IMG/VR virus record: IMGVR_UViG_3300033143_001684
Location: 1 to 25,704 of that record
Direction: 5' to 3' (one strand)
DNA: 25,704 nt
Source of the DNA: a virus
Shown in pieces: positions 1 to 6,760 of the stretch (position 1 is the stretch's first letter; the number at the start of each line of letters is the position of its first letter). The notes under the pieces are model-generated. The model was not told where the DNA came from. It saw only the letters and a program-made list of their open reading frames with translations, and made no database searches. Both the position numbers and the translations under genes were made by a program.

Positions 1-39
1 TGTCGGGTTCGATTGGTGAAGCCTGAAGGGGTTGACATC

Positions 40-387
40 ATGAGCATGAGTGATTGGATGTATGACGGTTTCAATCACAAGACTGTTGGGAAGCAGATCG
101 GTGCTGAAGGTATCAAGGGCAGACATCTGAAGATTGACAACACACGGATTTCATTTGTCCTCTCTGCTGACATGAGCCTTGAAGAGTACGGTGATCCTTC
201 TGTTGATTATGATGGTGTGATAGTTGCTCTGCGGAAGGACATGAAGGCTCTGGGATCACGGGTTTACAAATCGATGCGGGTGCTGAAGGAAGTCCCTGCT
301 GAAACTCAGAAAGTAATTCACGCTGCAATGAGTGACTTCGTTGAACTCTACAAACCCCATGCTCCTGAGAAAGCGAAGCAATGGTGA
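40..387 (+). CDS. Unknown phage protein, 115 aa
   Basis: I do not recognise a family. The protein is 115 aa, soluble-looking, without membrane segments or cysteine motifs. The N-terminal part (MSMSDWMYDGF) is aromatic and the C-terminal half is helical and basic (residues about 65-110). I place the start at ATG 40, because an AGGGG purine run lies 8 nt upstream. The frame is open to a TTG at 13, but that codon has no visible ribosome site. The reading frame may continue upstream of the window, so a longer protein cannot be excluded. It lies 54 nt before the replication initiator gene and is probably cotranscribed with it, hinting at a replication-linked role. No function is assigned. Confidence 0.7.
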   Translation: MSMSDWMYDGFNHKTVGKQIGAEGIKGRHLKIDNTRISFVLSADMSLEEYGDPSVDYDGVIVALRKDMKALGSRVYKSMRVLKEVPAETQKVIHAAMSDFVELYKPHAPEKAKQW

Positions 388-441
388 TAAGGTTGTTCCT
401 ATTGGGAGCAAAACGGAAAAGCCAGAACCGAAAAAGTAAAG

Positions 442-2067
442 ATGGGTTTTGAGCTTGCCCAAAAGGTTCTTCGGAACCGATTGCCAGTGACCCCAAATGA
501 AAAACTCCTGTTGGCTATGATTGCTGACAGGATAGATCACAAGGGGTATTGCTATCCGTCTGTTGCACGGTTGGCTTCTGAGTCTGGACTATCCACACGG
601 CATGTCATTCGATGTCTGAAGTCTCTGTGTGGGCTGAACGTGATTGTCATCCACAGGATTGCAGGAACCAACTCAGAATATAATATCATTGAGGATGTTC
701 TTGATGCGCTCATTACAAAAACAGGGAATTCCCCTGTGACGGTACTGACACACAGTCACCCCCTAAAAACAGGAAAACATACGAAAGACATAACCCAAGA
801 CAAAACCAAGAAGCCCCATAAGGATTCCAAGAAGCCCCATAAGGGGAAGGTACAGGAAGATGCGGGTACTGACACGGAGTCAGGGGTAGGGGTGACAGAC
901 AGTCAGGGGGGTGGTGACGGTGAGTCAGGGGAGGGGTGTCACACAGTCAGCCTAATAGATAAACCAATAAATAAACTCAAGAAAAAATTTAAGAAAGCGA
1001 AGCCTTCGCCTATCGCAAATCCAAAGAAGCAAATGATTGATGGGGTAGAGATAGTATCAGGGGAAAGCGTACTGCTTGGAGTGGACGTAGGAAAAGCAGA
1101 TTCGTTCACAGCAGTTCAGGTAATGCAGGGCGGGAAGAAGATGGTGATTGCAGATGAACCCATGCATCACTTCGACAAATACGCAAAACTGATTCAATCC
1201 CTTGGTCTCATACAAAACGGGGAAAGCAGTTCCTTCCTCTATCACATGCTTGAAGCTGTGGAGACATTGGAAGAGGGGCAGTGCTATAACATTGTGACTG
1301 AGAATGTTCCTATTGAATTAATCAAGCAGTGTCAGCACTGGCTAGAACATAAAGGATATAAAACCGATTACCTACATGCAAAAGATCAGTACATAAAAAT
1401 TTACAAGCCCAAGCAACCAACTGCTATGACCCACTTGATTCCCTCCATGCATTCATTGACTGTGATGACCAAGGAAGCAAGTGAGAGTGTTCAGAAGATT
1501 GGGCAAGCCTTTAAGATTGGGGATCATGTGCATGTTGATTTGGAGGCAGGAGAGTTCGCAAAAATTTACACTGAGGATGAAGATGTGGATGTTGATCAGA
1601 TTAATGAAATGGTAAAAAACGGGAAGACGAATTTGAAACCTGCCAAGGCAACACCAATCTCAACTTGGAGGGATTCTGTCCTTGAGTGGCGAAATGAAAA
1701 TGATGTGACTGGTGACCCTCTGGATTTCTCGCAGAAAGATGCGGGGATTCTGAACAAGGCAAAAAAGAAATATGGTGCGGGATTTGAGATTGCGATGGTA
1801 CATGCAATTTTGCATTGGGATAAGTTTGTTACCTATGCAAATCTGATCACGGGTAAGAATGACAAACCCCAACACCCATCAATTTTATATTTTGTTCTGC
1901 ATATTGATAATGTTAAACTATTTTTGAACAAAAAAAGTGATACTAAGGTCAAACTGAAACAACCGATAAAATTGAAGGTAACGAAGAAGGTACTGAAGGA
2001 AGGCAAAAGCAAAACACAGAAGTTACTTGCTGCTGTTAAAGCACAGGAGAAAACTGATGAGTCTTAA
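442..2067 (+). CDS. Replication initiator-like protein (N-terminal HTH, lambda O-like role)
   Basis: Probable origin-binding initiator of 541 aa. Residues 1-92 form a winged-HTH of the kind in phage replication proteins (SVARLASESGLSTRHVIRCL is the recognition region). Residues about 100-200 are a low-complexity linker containing a doubled KKPHK motif and Gly/Ser/Asp-rich repeats; the DNA of this linker carries iteron-like repeats. Residues about 205-310 contain a beta-strand GVDVGKAD (D215) and a later VTEN (E287), weakly reminiscent of an RNase H-like fold. Residues about 405-470 (TWRDSV to HWDKFVTYA) resemble the C-terminal domain of phage replication organisers. The C-terminus is a KLK-rich basic tail. 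It is followed immediately by a possible loader gene and a DnaB-type helicase, the order expected for initiator-loader-helicase. The HTH call is firm; the origin role is inference. Confidence 0.72.
   Translation: MGFELAQKVLRNRLPVTPNEKLLLAMIADRIDHKGYCYPSVARLASESGLSTRHVIRCLKSLCGLNVIVIHRIAGTNSEYNIIEDVLDALITKTGNSPVTVLTHSHPLKTGKHTKDITQDKTKKPHKDSKKPHKGKVQEDAGTDTESGVGVTDSQGGGDGESGEGCHTVSLIDKPINKLKKKFKKAKPSPIANPKKQMIDGVEIVSGESVLLGVDVGKADSFTAVQVMQGGKKMVIADEPMHHFDKYAKLIQSLGLIQNGESSSFLYHMLEAVETLEEGQCYNIVTENVPIELIKQCQHWLEHKGYKTDYLHAKDQYIKIYKPKQPTAMTHLIPSMHSLTVMTKEASESVQKIGQAFKIGDHVHVDLEAGEFAKIYTEDEDVDVDQINEMVKNGKTNLKPAKATPISTWRDSVLEWRNENDVTGDPLDFSQKDAGILNKAKKKYGAGFEIAMVHAILHWDKFVTYANLITGKNDKPQHPSILYFVLHIDNVKLFLNKKSDTKVKLKQPIKLKVTKKVLKEGKSKTQKLLAAVKAQEKTDES
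721..1000. other. Candidate replication origin inside the initiator gene (iterons plus AT-rich stretch)
   Basis: Within the linker-coding part of the initiator gene the motif AGTCAGGGG starts at 878, 901 and 923, and a shortened AGTCAG at 945. Spacing is 23, 22 and 22 bp, about two helical turns. Each full copy continues as a G-rich block ending in GTGAC or GTGTCAC. A related inverted arm GTCACCCCC lies near 755, GGTACTGACAC is repeated at 741 and 865, and ACAGGG-AATT-CCCCTGT (721-737) is a near palindrome. The iterons are followed at 953-1000 by an A/T-rich stretch. In phage lambda the origin likewise lies inside gene O, as iterons plus an AT-rich segment. The repeats are seen directly; origin function is inferred. 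Confidence 0.5.
808..844 (+). repeat. Direct repeat, 16 bp twice with 21-bp period
   Basis: AAGAAGCCCCATAAGG occurs at 808-823 and again at 829-844, encoding KKPHK twice in the linker of the initiator. It lies just upstream of the iteron block and may be part of the same origin-like region or a simple coding duplication. Confidence 0.85.
1937..1954 (+). repeat. Dispersed 18-bp dyad, copy 1 (in gene)
   Basis: TGATACTAAGGTCAAA with the first two bases diverged from the consensus TTTGATACTAAGRTCAAA. It lies in the 3' part of the initiator gene and encodes DTKVK in the frame GAT-ACT-AAG-GTC-AAA. Confidence 0.75.
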
Positions 2068-2677
2068 ACTGAAAACTACGGGGGTAGTCGAAGAGCATTC
2101 ACTTGATGAACTTGCTCACATGAAATCCTTTGCGCCATATTATGAGCCTGATGTTCTCAGTTATGAAAAGCATTGGAGGATGGTGCAGAACCTTTCCTTC
2201 TATGCAGAGCAAGCGGGAATCCCTGAGTATTTCATTTACAATAGCTCGTTGGACATCCTGTCTGATCCAGAGATTGAATATCTGACAGGCTTCAAAGGGC
2301 TACCCGCACAGGGTATCTCAGGGGCAGTGTATGAAGGCTCAGAGGGATTCATTGACAAGATGTATTCAATGGTCGGGTTGCTGACACGGAAGTTCATTGA
2401 GGCTAAATTCATCACCCTTCAGGATTTGATTTCTGCTATCAAGTCAAAGAACCCACCCAAGAGCAAATTGATTTGCATTCCAAACTTTGTCCTGAATAAA
2501 GATCAGGGGGGCAACGTGGCTCCGTGGGAAATGGCTTTGGTGTTGGGTTGGATTCTTGACACGCACAGTCACGGGAAGCAGGTTATCATTTACGTTGATG
2601 ATCTGGGATTAATTAAACAGCAGTATGGAACAGTTCTTTGGAATCATATTGACAACCATTTTGTAAAATTTCAGTAG
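2057..2677 (+). CDS. Unknown replication-linked protein, possible helicase loader
   Basis: A 206-aa protein without a firm family match. Start at ATG 2057 is supported by AGGAGA six nt upstream and by an 11-nt overlap with the initiator gene; the longer frame from TTG 2027 has no such site. The N-terminus is MSLKLKTTG, a short KLK motif shared with other proteins of the cluster. The C-terminal third has a strand LICIPNFVL and then VIIYVDDLG, which resembles the Walker B strand of DnaC/IstB-type loaders, but there is no Walker A P-loop, so a canonical ATPase is unlikely. Its position between initiator and helicase matches that of lambda P or other loaders. The loader role is speculation from context. 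Confidence 0.6.
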   Translation: MSLKLKTTGVVEEHSLDELAHMKSFAPYYEPDVLSYEKHWRMVQNLSFYAEQAGIPEYFIYNSSLDILSDPEIEYLTGFKGLPAQGISGAVYEGSEGFIDKMYSMVGLLTRKFIEAKFITLQDLISAIKSKNPPKSKLICIPNFVLNKDQGGNVAPWEMALVLGWILDTHSHGKQVIIYVDDLGLIKQQYGTVLWNHIDNHFVKFQ

Positions 2678-2687
2678 GGGATATTTC

Positions 2688-3977
2688 ATGGCTTCAAGTG
2701 TAGGCTTTAAGCTTGCATCATCGATCTTGGATGACGGTGACGTTAAGACTTTTTCGACGTTGGATATAAATCCAGATACGTTGAGACCACAGGAGCAAGA
2801 TGTTTTCACTTTCATTCAGGAGTTTCTTTATGAACATAAATCGCTTCCGCAAAAGTCAACGGTACTTCAGGAACTATCCTTGGAATCACTTCCAATTGTG
2901 CAGGAGGTTCCTAGCTATTACGCGAAGCAGATACGGAACAGGTTCATCAGTGATCGGATCAAGAAGGGGTATGCAGACAGCAAGGAATTTCTGACCAAGG
3001 GAGCGGATGGGGTTCAGGTTGAGGCAGGGATAGTTTGCTTGACTGAGACCTTGATGGACATCCACAGGGCAACCAATCAAAAGGACATGGTTGACTTCAA
3101 GGAGATAAAGAAATTTATTGAGAAGGCATACAAGGAAAAGAAAATTATGGGAATGGATGGAACCGTTCTCATCGGCTACCCAACTGTTGACATCCTCAGT
3201 GGGGGAATGGTGGGGGGTGATTTAGTCTCGATTGTGGGGAGACCTGCAATGGGTAAAACATGGAGCACATTATTCATTGCCCACAACGCATGGTATAGAC
3301 AACACAAAGTTGTACTATATATACCACTAGAAATGACCAACTTGGCTATCAGTCAACGATTGGTTTCCATGCATACCAAGCACAACCTCACTCAACTCAA
3401 GAAGGCTCAGCTATCCACCAAGGCACACAAAGACATGTTGGGGAAGCTGCAACTGCTGACGGATTTTAAAGAATCGTTTTGGATTGCGGGGGGAACCACA
3501 ACATCAACGGTTGAAGATATTTGGAAAATTGCTATGCAAGTTCAACCTGATTTTATTTTGGTTGATGGTGCTTACCTGCTGAGTCACGAGAATCCACGGA
3601 TGGGAAAATATGAGAAGGTTGCTGACAATGCAAGGAAGCTGAAGCAGATGCTTGCAATGGATTTCAATATCCCGGTAGTGGCATCGTGGCAGTTCAACCG
3701 AAACGCGACAAAGAAAATGGAGAAGGATGGGAAAGCAGGATTGGAGGACATCGGCTACACGGATGAGATTGGTCAACTGTCTTCTGTGGTGTTGGGTCTG
3801 ATGCAAGAGGAATCGATTGAGACAATCATTACACGGGAGGTTGAGATTCTGAAAGGCAGGGATGGGGAGATAGGAAAGTTCAATACCAATTGGGATTTCT
3901 ACAACATGGATTTCAGTGAGCTTGAGAAGCCAGAGAAGAAAGTTGAGCAACCAGAAGAAGAAATTGTGGTGGACTGA
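2688..3977 (+). CDS. DnaB-family replicative DNA helicase
   Basis: Hexameric 5'-3' replicative helicase of the DnaB/gp41 superfamily 4, 429 aa, close to the usual length. An N-terminal helical domain (about 1-130) precedes a RecA-like motor. Visible motifs are Walker A GRPAMGKT (184-191), motif H1a-like YIPLEM just downstream, Walker B FILVDG (289-294, D293) and VASWQFNR, the DnaB motif-3 glutamine region (canonically SQLNR). The acidic C-terminus EKPEKKVEQPEEEIVVD may be a protein-interaction tail. Start at ATG 2688 has AGGGG seven nt upstream. It lies 10 nt after the possible loader gene. It should unwind the fork and cooperate with the primase at 4924. Identification is confident. Confidence 0.93.
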   Translation: MASSVGFKLASSILDDGDVKTFSTLDINPDTLRPQEQDVFTFIQEFLYEHKSLPQKSTVLQELSLESLPIVQEVPSYYAKQIRNRFISDRIKKGYADSKEFLTKGADGVQVEAGIVCLTETLMDIHRATNQKDMVDFKEIKKFIEKAYKEKKIMGMDGTVLIGYPTVDILSGGMVGGDLVSIVGRPAMGKTWSTLFIAHNAWYRQHKVVLYIPLEMTNLAISQRLVSMHTKHNLTQLKKAQLSTKAHKDMLGKLQLLTDFKESFWIAGGTTTSTVEDIWKIAMQVQPDFILVDGAYLLSHENPRMGKYEKVADNARKLKQMLAMDFNIPVVASWQFNRNATKKMEKDGKAGLEDIGYTDEIGQLSSVVLGLMQEESIETIITREVEILKGRDGEIGKFNTNWDFYNMDFSELEKPEKKVEQPEEEIVVD

Positions 3978-4065
3978 TGCTATTTGGTTTGGCTCCCCAT
4001 ATACCTTTCAAACGCAAATCTCACATAGGGGGGGTGGATAGGATCAGTTTTTTTCAATAATTTGC
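3978..4065. other. Intergenic stretch after helicase gene
   Basis: It contains a G7 run (4028-4034) and a T7-8 run near 4048-4054. I could not draw a stable hairpin directly in front of the T run, so a terminator is not supported. No ORF is credible here. Confidence 0.4.
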
Positions 4066-4094
4066 TTGACAAATATTAACTGGTCAACTAAGCT
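4066..4094 (+). promoter_or_regulatory. Strong promoter, extended class (P1)
   Basis: TTGACA at 4066-4071, 17-bp spacer, TAAGCT at 4089-4094. It shares TTGACAAATA at the left end and TCAACTAAG at the right end with the promoters at 11939 and 25650. TTGAC and GTCAA form an inverted pair spanning the spacer. Transcription would start near 4101, well upstream of the next gene at 4475. Confidence 0.8.
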
Positions 4095-4100
4095 CTTTAT

Positions 4101-4450
4101 ATCGAAACAAGAAAAGGAGAAAGCAAGACGGAAATGGTAACAGTAAGGGGTTGATTGGTAACGGGCTGAAAAGTCGCATGAGTTAGGTAAGCCAATCAGA
4201 ACTAACGAGATTCGGAATATGATTCAGTTAGCTACCCCCAAGAGAAATATTCCTCCCGTTCATGGAAGCAGTAATAAGATTCGGGGTCACTGAGAAGGCG
4301 CAACAATGAGAGGATGCAATGACCACCCCCCCGCATTGGGAAAGACTAGGAAACAATCTAGAAATGCTAGGAGAGACAATGACTGTTCCTGATTCACGGT
4401 TATTTGATCCGCACCAAACAATTCACTAGCCCCTTCATTGGGGCTTTTTT
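4101..4450 (+). ncRNA. Candidate structured noncoding RNA or attenuator leader
   Basis: A strong promoter ends at 4094 and an intrinsic terminator lies at 4428-4450, with no convincing ORF between (an ATG at 4134 gives only six codons). Short complementary pairs suggest structure: TGATTGG 4152-4158 with CCAATCA 4192-4198; CTAAC 4202-4206 with GTTAG at 4227-4231, or alternatively with GTTAG at 4182-4186, which would be mutually exclusive; GGTCA near 4285 with TGACC near 4319; CAATG 4317-4321 with CATTG 4334-4338. ATTCGG is repeated in the segments GAGATTCGG and AAGATTCGG. It could be an independent small RNA or the leader of the operon at 4475. I find no match to tRNA, tmRNA or group I intron cores. 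Confidence 0.5.
4428..4450 (+). terminator. Intrinsic terminator or attenuator
   Basis: Stem AGCCCC / GGGGCT with a 6-nt loop TTCATT, followed by a run of T. It ends 24 nt before the start of the next gene, so it separates promoter P1 from the operon unless it is conditionally read through. Confidence 0.85.
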
Positions 4451-4474
4451 GGTAAACAAAGCGGAGACAGAGAA

Positions 4475-4924
4475 ATGGCAGTAAAATTGAAAACAGGTCT
4501 GAAGAAGACCACCAAAACCAAACTCAAAGCGGAAAGCGGAATTGCTCAAGCAACGAAATTGGTTCCTGATGCATTCGCAATTCAGGGAAAGATGAAAGTC
4601 CTTCAAGCCCAGATGAAAAATCTGACTGATCAATTGACTCCTATCGAAAAGGAAATTCGTAATCTGGTTGACAATGATATTGAAAGCACTGCTTCGGTTG
4701 ATCTGATTAGCGGGACTGATGTTCTGAAAGTTGCGGGACGTTTGCAGACACGTACCATCAAGAGCACTGATGATGTTGTGATTGCATTGGAAGAGTTCGA
4801 AGAAGGACTTGCCCTGAAGCTTGCAAAATTCGGTATCGGTGATCTGGACAAATACTTTAGCCCTGAAGAAATGGATGACCTCTGTGAGATTAAAGAGGGC
4901 AACCGAAGACTCACCTACAAGTAA
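4475..4924 (+). CDS. Unknown protein with lysine-rich tail and coiled coil, 149 aa
   Basis: No family recognised. The N-terminus MAVKLKTGLKK is followed by more Lys/Thr (about 1-20), a tail shared in style with other proteins of this replication block. Residues about 38-65 are a likely coiled coil (KMKVLQAQMKNLTDQLTPIEK). The remainder is alpha/beta with several acidic stretches (EEFEEGL, SPEEMDDL). Start ATG 4475 has GGAGA seven nt upstream in a GGAGACAGAGAAATGGC context repeated before other genes. Its stop overlaps the primase start (TAATG), implying translational coupling and perhaps a role as primase or replisome accessory factor. That role is inferred only from position. Confidence 0.75.
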   Translation: MAVKLKTGLKKTTKTKLKAESGIAQATKLVPDAFAIQGKMKVLQAQMKNLTDQLTPIEKEIRNLVDNDIESTASVDLISGTDVLKVAGRLQTRTIKSTDDVVIALEEFEEGLALKLAKFGIGDLDKYFSPEEMDDLCEIKEGNRRLTYK

Positions 4925-5865
4925 TGAATCAAGATCAGGTGGCAGATTTGCTCTCCGCACTTGGGGGGCAAGTCACAGCCAAAACTTCAAATTGGGTAAC
5001 GTGCAGATGCATCTTTGCACCCTTCACGCATGAGGGTGGGAAAGACAATCACCCATCAAGCGGAATGTCCATCAAGGCAGGAAGCTCAAAATATAATTGC
5101 TTTTCCTGTGGGGAACATGGAACCCCGTATGAAGTTTATAAGAAGCTGAAATTCTGGTACAAGGGGAAGCCTCCCACCAATGTCAATTTGTCGTTAGCAA
5201 TGAAAATTATTGACGGTGATGAGTATGACGAAGACCTTGATTTTCCTGACTACGAAGATGAGATTAATCGTGCTCCCCCGAAACTGATTGCATTTGATGA
5301 ACATTGGTACTCGTGTTTTTCAACTGCCTACAAACATCCATACACCCAAGTCAGGGAAATCTCAAAACAGTTAGCCAAGAAAATTGATATCAGGTTAGAT
5401 TTTGAGAGGTGCAGAATTCTGTTTCCAATTCGGGATTGGGATGGGGTTTTGATGGGGGTGCATGGCAGGACGTTTCTGGATGATGTTGAACCCAGATACT
5501 ACAGCTACCCAAGCAACGGAATCAGGAACCCTTCTGTCTGGATGGGAGAAGACCACGTTGACCTTGATGAGCCTGTGATACTGGTAGAGGGTCAATTTGA
5601 CTACGCAAAAATTCGGGTGCATTACGACAATGTTTTGTCGGGGCAGACAACCCAAGTTCAGCAGGACAAAATAAATCGTCTTGGTGAAGCAACAGAAATT
5701 ATCACGATCTTTGATAATGGTGTGGGAGGTGACAAGGGCAGGGATAGAATCACGAAGCACTTCACCACGATTCCGGTCACGCATTTAAACCCCCCTGAAC
5801 CCTTCGGGGATTTGGGGCAGATGCCTGATGATGCGGTGAGAGAGTTATTGGAATATGTCTCTTGA
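4924..5865 (+). CDS. DNA primase, zinc-binding and Toprim domains
   Basis: DnaG-type primase making RNA primers at the fork, 313 aa, shorter than bacterial DnaG because the C-terminal helicase-binding domain is absent. An N-terminal zinc-binding module has C27, C29, H36 and the pair C59/C62 (CFSCG). The RNA polymerase-like core includes FPIRDWDGVLMGVHGR (167-182). The Toprim signature is VEGQFDYAK (E222) and IFDNGVGGDKGR (D264, D270), the metal-binding residues. The start codon overlaps the preceding stop. A promoter for the SSB gene begins inside its last codons. Assignment is confident from motifs and from its place near helicase and SSB. Confidence 0.9.
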   Translation: MNQDQVADLLSALGGQVTAKTSNWVTCRCIFAPFTHEGGKDNHPSSGMSIKAGSSKYNCFSCGEHGTPYEVYKKLKFWYKGKPPTNVNLSLAMKIIDGDEYDEDLDFPDYEDEINRAPPKLIAFDEHWYSCFSTAYKHPYTQVREISKQLAKKIDIRLDFERCRILFPIRDWDGVLMGVHGRTFLDDVEPRYYSYPSNGIRNPSVWMGEDHVDLDEPVILVEGQFDYAKIRVHYDNVLSGQTTQVQQDKINRLGEATEIITIFDNGVGGDKGRDRITKHFTTIPVTHLNPPEPFGDLGQMPDDAVRELLEYVS

Positions 5866-5890
5866 CAAATAAATTGACTAATGCGAAAAT
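5862..5890 (+). promoter_or_regulatory. Promoter for SSB gene
   Basis: TTGACA 5862-5867, 17-bp spacer, GAAAAT 5885-5890. The left part TTGACAAATAAA matches the extended promoters, but the right TCAACTAAG block is missing and the -10 box is weaker. It overlaps the stop codon of the primase gene. Confidence 0.6.
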
Positions 5891-5894
5891 ACGT

Positions 5895-5910
5895 GTGTCC
5901 ATGAGGACAC
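5895..5910 (+). promoter_or_regulatory. Perfect hairpin at the 5' end of the SSB mRNA
   Basis: GTGTCC-ATGA-GGACAC, a 6-bp perfect stem with a 4-nt loop, placed where the transcript should start and followed by a strong AGGAGG (5925-5930). It may stabilise the message or serve as an RNA operator, as ssDNA-binding proteins of phages such as T4 gp32 are known to control their own translation. Confidence 0.55.
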
Positions 5911-5935
5911 TTTAACCAAAAACTAGGAGGGCTAA

Positions 5936-6760
5936 ATGGCTCTTAAATTGAAATCGCAGGAAGCCCCTGCTCAAAAGAAAGTAAGCAAGCTGAAAACTGG
6001 AAACAAAAAGCTTGGGAAATCCAAAGACAAAGCGGAAGATAAACCTGCTGTCCAAAAATCCTCATTCTTGAAAAGAGGTAAGGCAGCAAAAGAAGCTTTG
6101 GTTGCGGAACAACAAGCTGCTGCTGTTCGTCAAGAGCAGATGGATAATCAGGTATTCCGTTACTACATGAAACCAAAAACAGAACGTGTCATTACGTTCC
6201 TTGATGGTGGCTTGGATGTTGACGGTGATCTTGACAGTCTGGTTTATTATGAGCACACGATTAATAATCCTGCTCAGAAATATCCGAAGTACGTTTGTAT
6301 CAACGATCCTTCAAATGGTGTGACTTGCCCTGTGTGTGATTCTGGCAACACTCCCTACTTCGCAACTGTGTTCACGGTGCTCACTCATGAGACATGGCAC
6401 AGCAAGAAAGAGAAGAAGGATTTCGAAGGCTCTGTTCAACTGTTCGTAGCCAAGCAAGGTGTTGCTGACAAGCTACGGAAACGGGCAAAGAAATACGCCA
6501 ACGGTTTGATTGGAGCAACCTTTGAAGTCAGTCGGTCAAACGAGGATGCTTTTAATGTCGGTGATGACTATGAGTATGTTCAATCGGATAGTCTGGAAGA
6601 CCTTCAAGAAGCGTTTCCTGATTGTGATGTTGCGCCTCTGGATTATGATGAGGTCATCAAAGTTCACTCTGCTGAAGAGTTGAATGCTCTGGGTTTTGGC
6701 ACTGCCACAAATGCGGTTGGTGGTGAATCCGGTGTTGATGAGGATTCGGTTCTAGAATGA
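5936..6760 (+). CDS. Single-stranded DNA-binding protein (gp32-like)
   Basis: Coats and protects ssDNA at forks and recombination intermediates. The 274-aa protein has a very basic N-terminal tail (1-50; MALKLKS, KLKTGNKK), a core of about 70-215 with a zinc-type cysteine cluster C121, C131, C134 (VTCPVCDSG) and beta-strand-rich sequence consistent with an OB fold, and an acidic C-terminus ending GESGVDEDSVLE. A basic start, metal-containing core and acidic tail are the hallmarks of phage gp32-type SSBs, the tail recruiting partner proteins. It has its own promoter, hairpin and an AGGAGG six nt (5931-5936) from ATG, suggesting high expression. The stop overlaps the next start. Confidence 0.82.
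   Translation: MALKLKSQEAPAQKKVSKLKTGNKKLGKSKDKAEDKPAVQKSSFLKRGKAAKEALVAEQQAAAVRQEQMDNQVFRYYMKPKTERVITFLDGGLDVDGDLDSLVYYEHTINNPAQKYPKYVCINDPSNGVTCPVCDSGNTPYFATVFTVLTHETWHSKKEKKDFEGSVQLFVAKQGVADKLRKRAKKYANGLIGATFEVSRSNEDAFNVGDDYEYVQSDSLEDLQEAFPDCDVAPLDYDEVIKVHSAEELNALGFGTATNAVGGESGVDEDSVLE

Noticed and set aside
1-22. GGGTTCGATTGG resembling a tRNA T-arm at the window start
   Set aside because: The flanking bases cannot form the 5-bp T stem, and no cloverleaf can be tested since the sequence is cut.
4101-4450. Group I intron, tmRNA or tRNA in the gene-free stretch
   Set aside because: No P/Q/R/S core, no tRNA-like ends and no split gene around it.
4400-4960. Long antisense ORF over the 149-aa gene
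   Set aside because: No ribosome site, covers a terminator and the + strand gene has clear start signals and coupling to primase.
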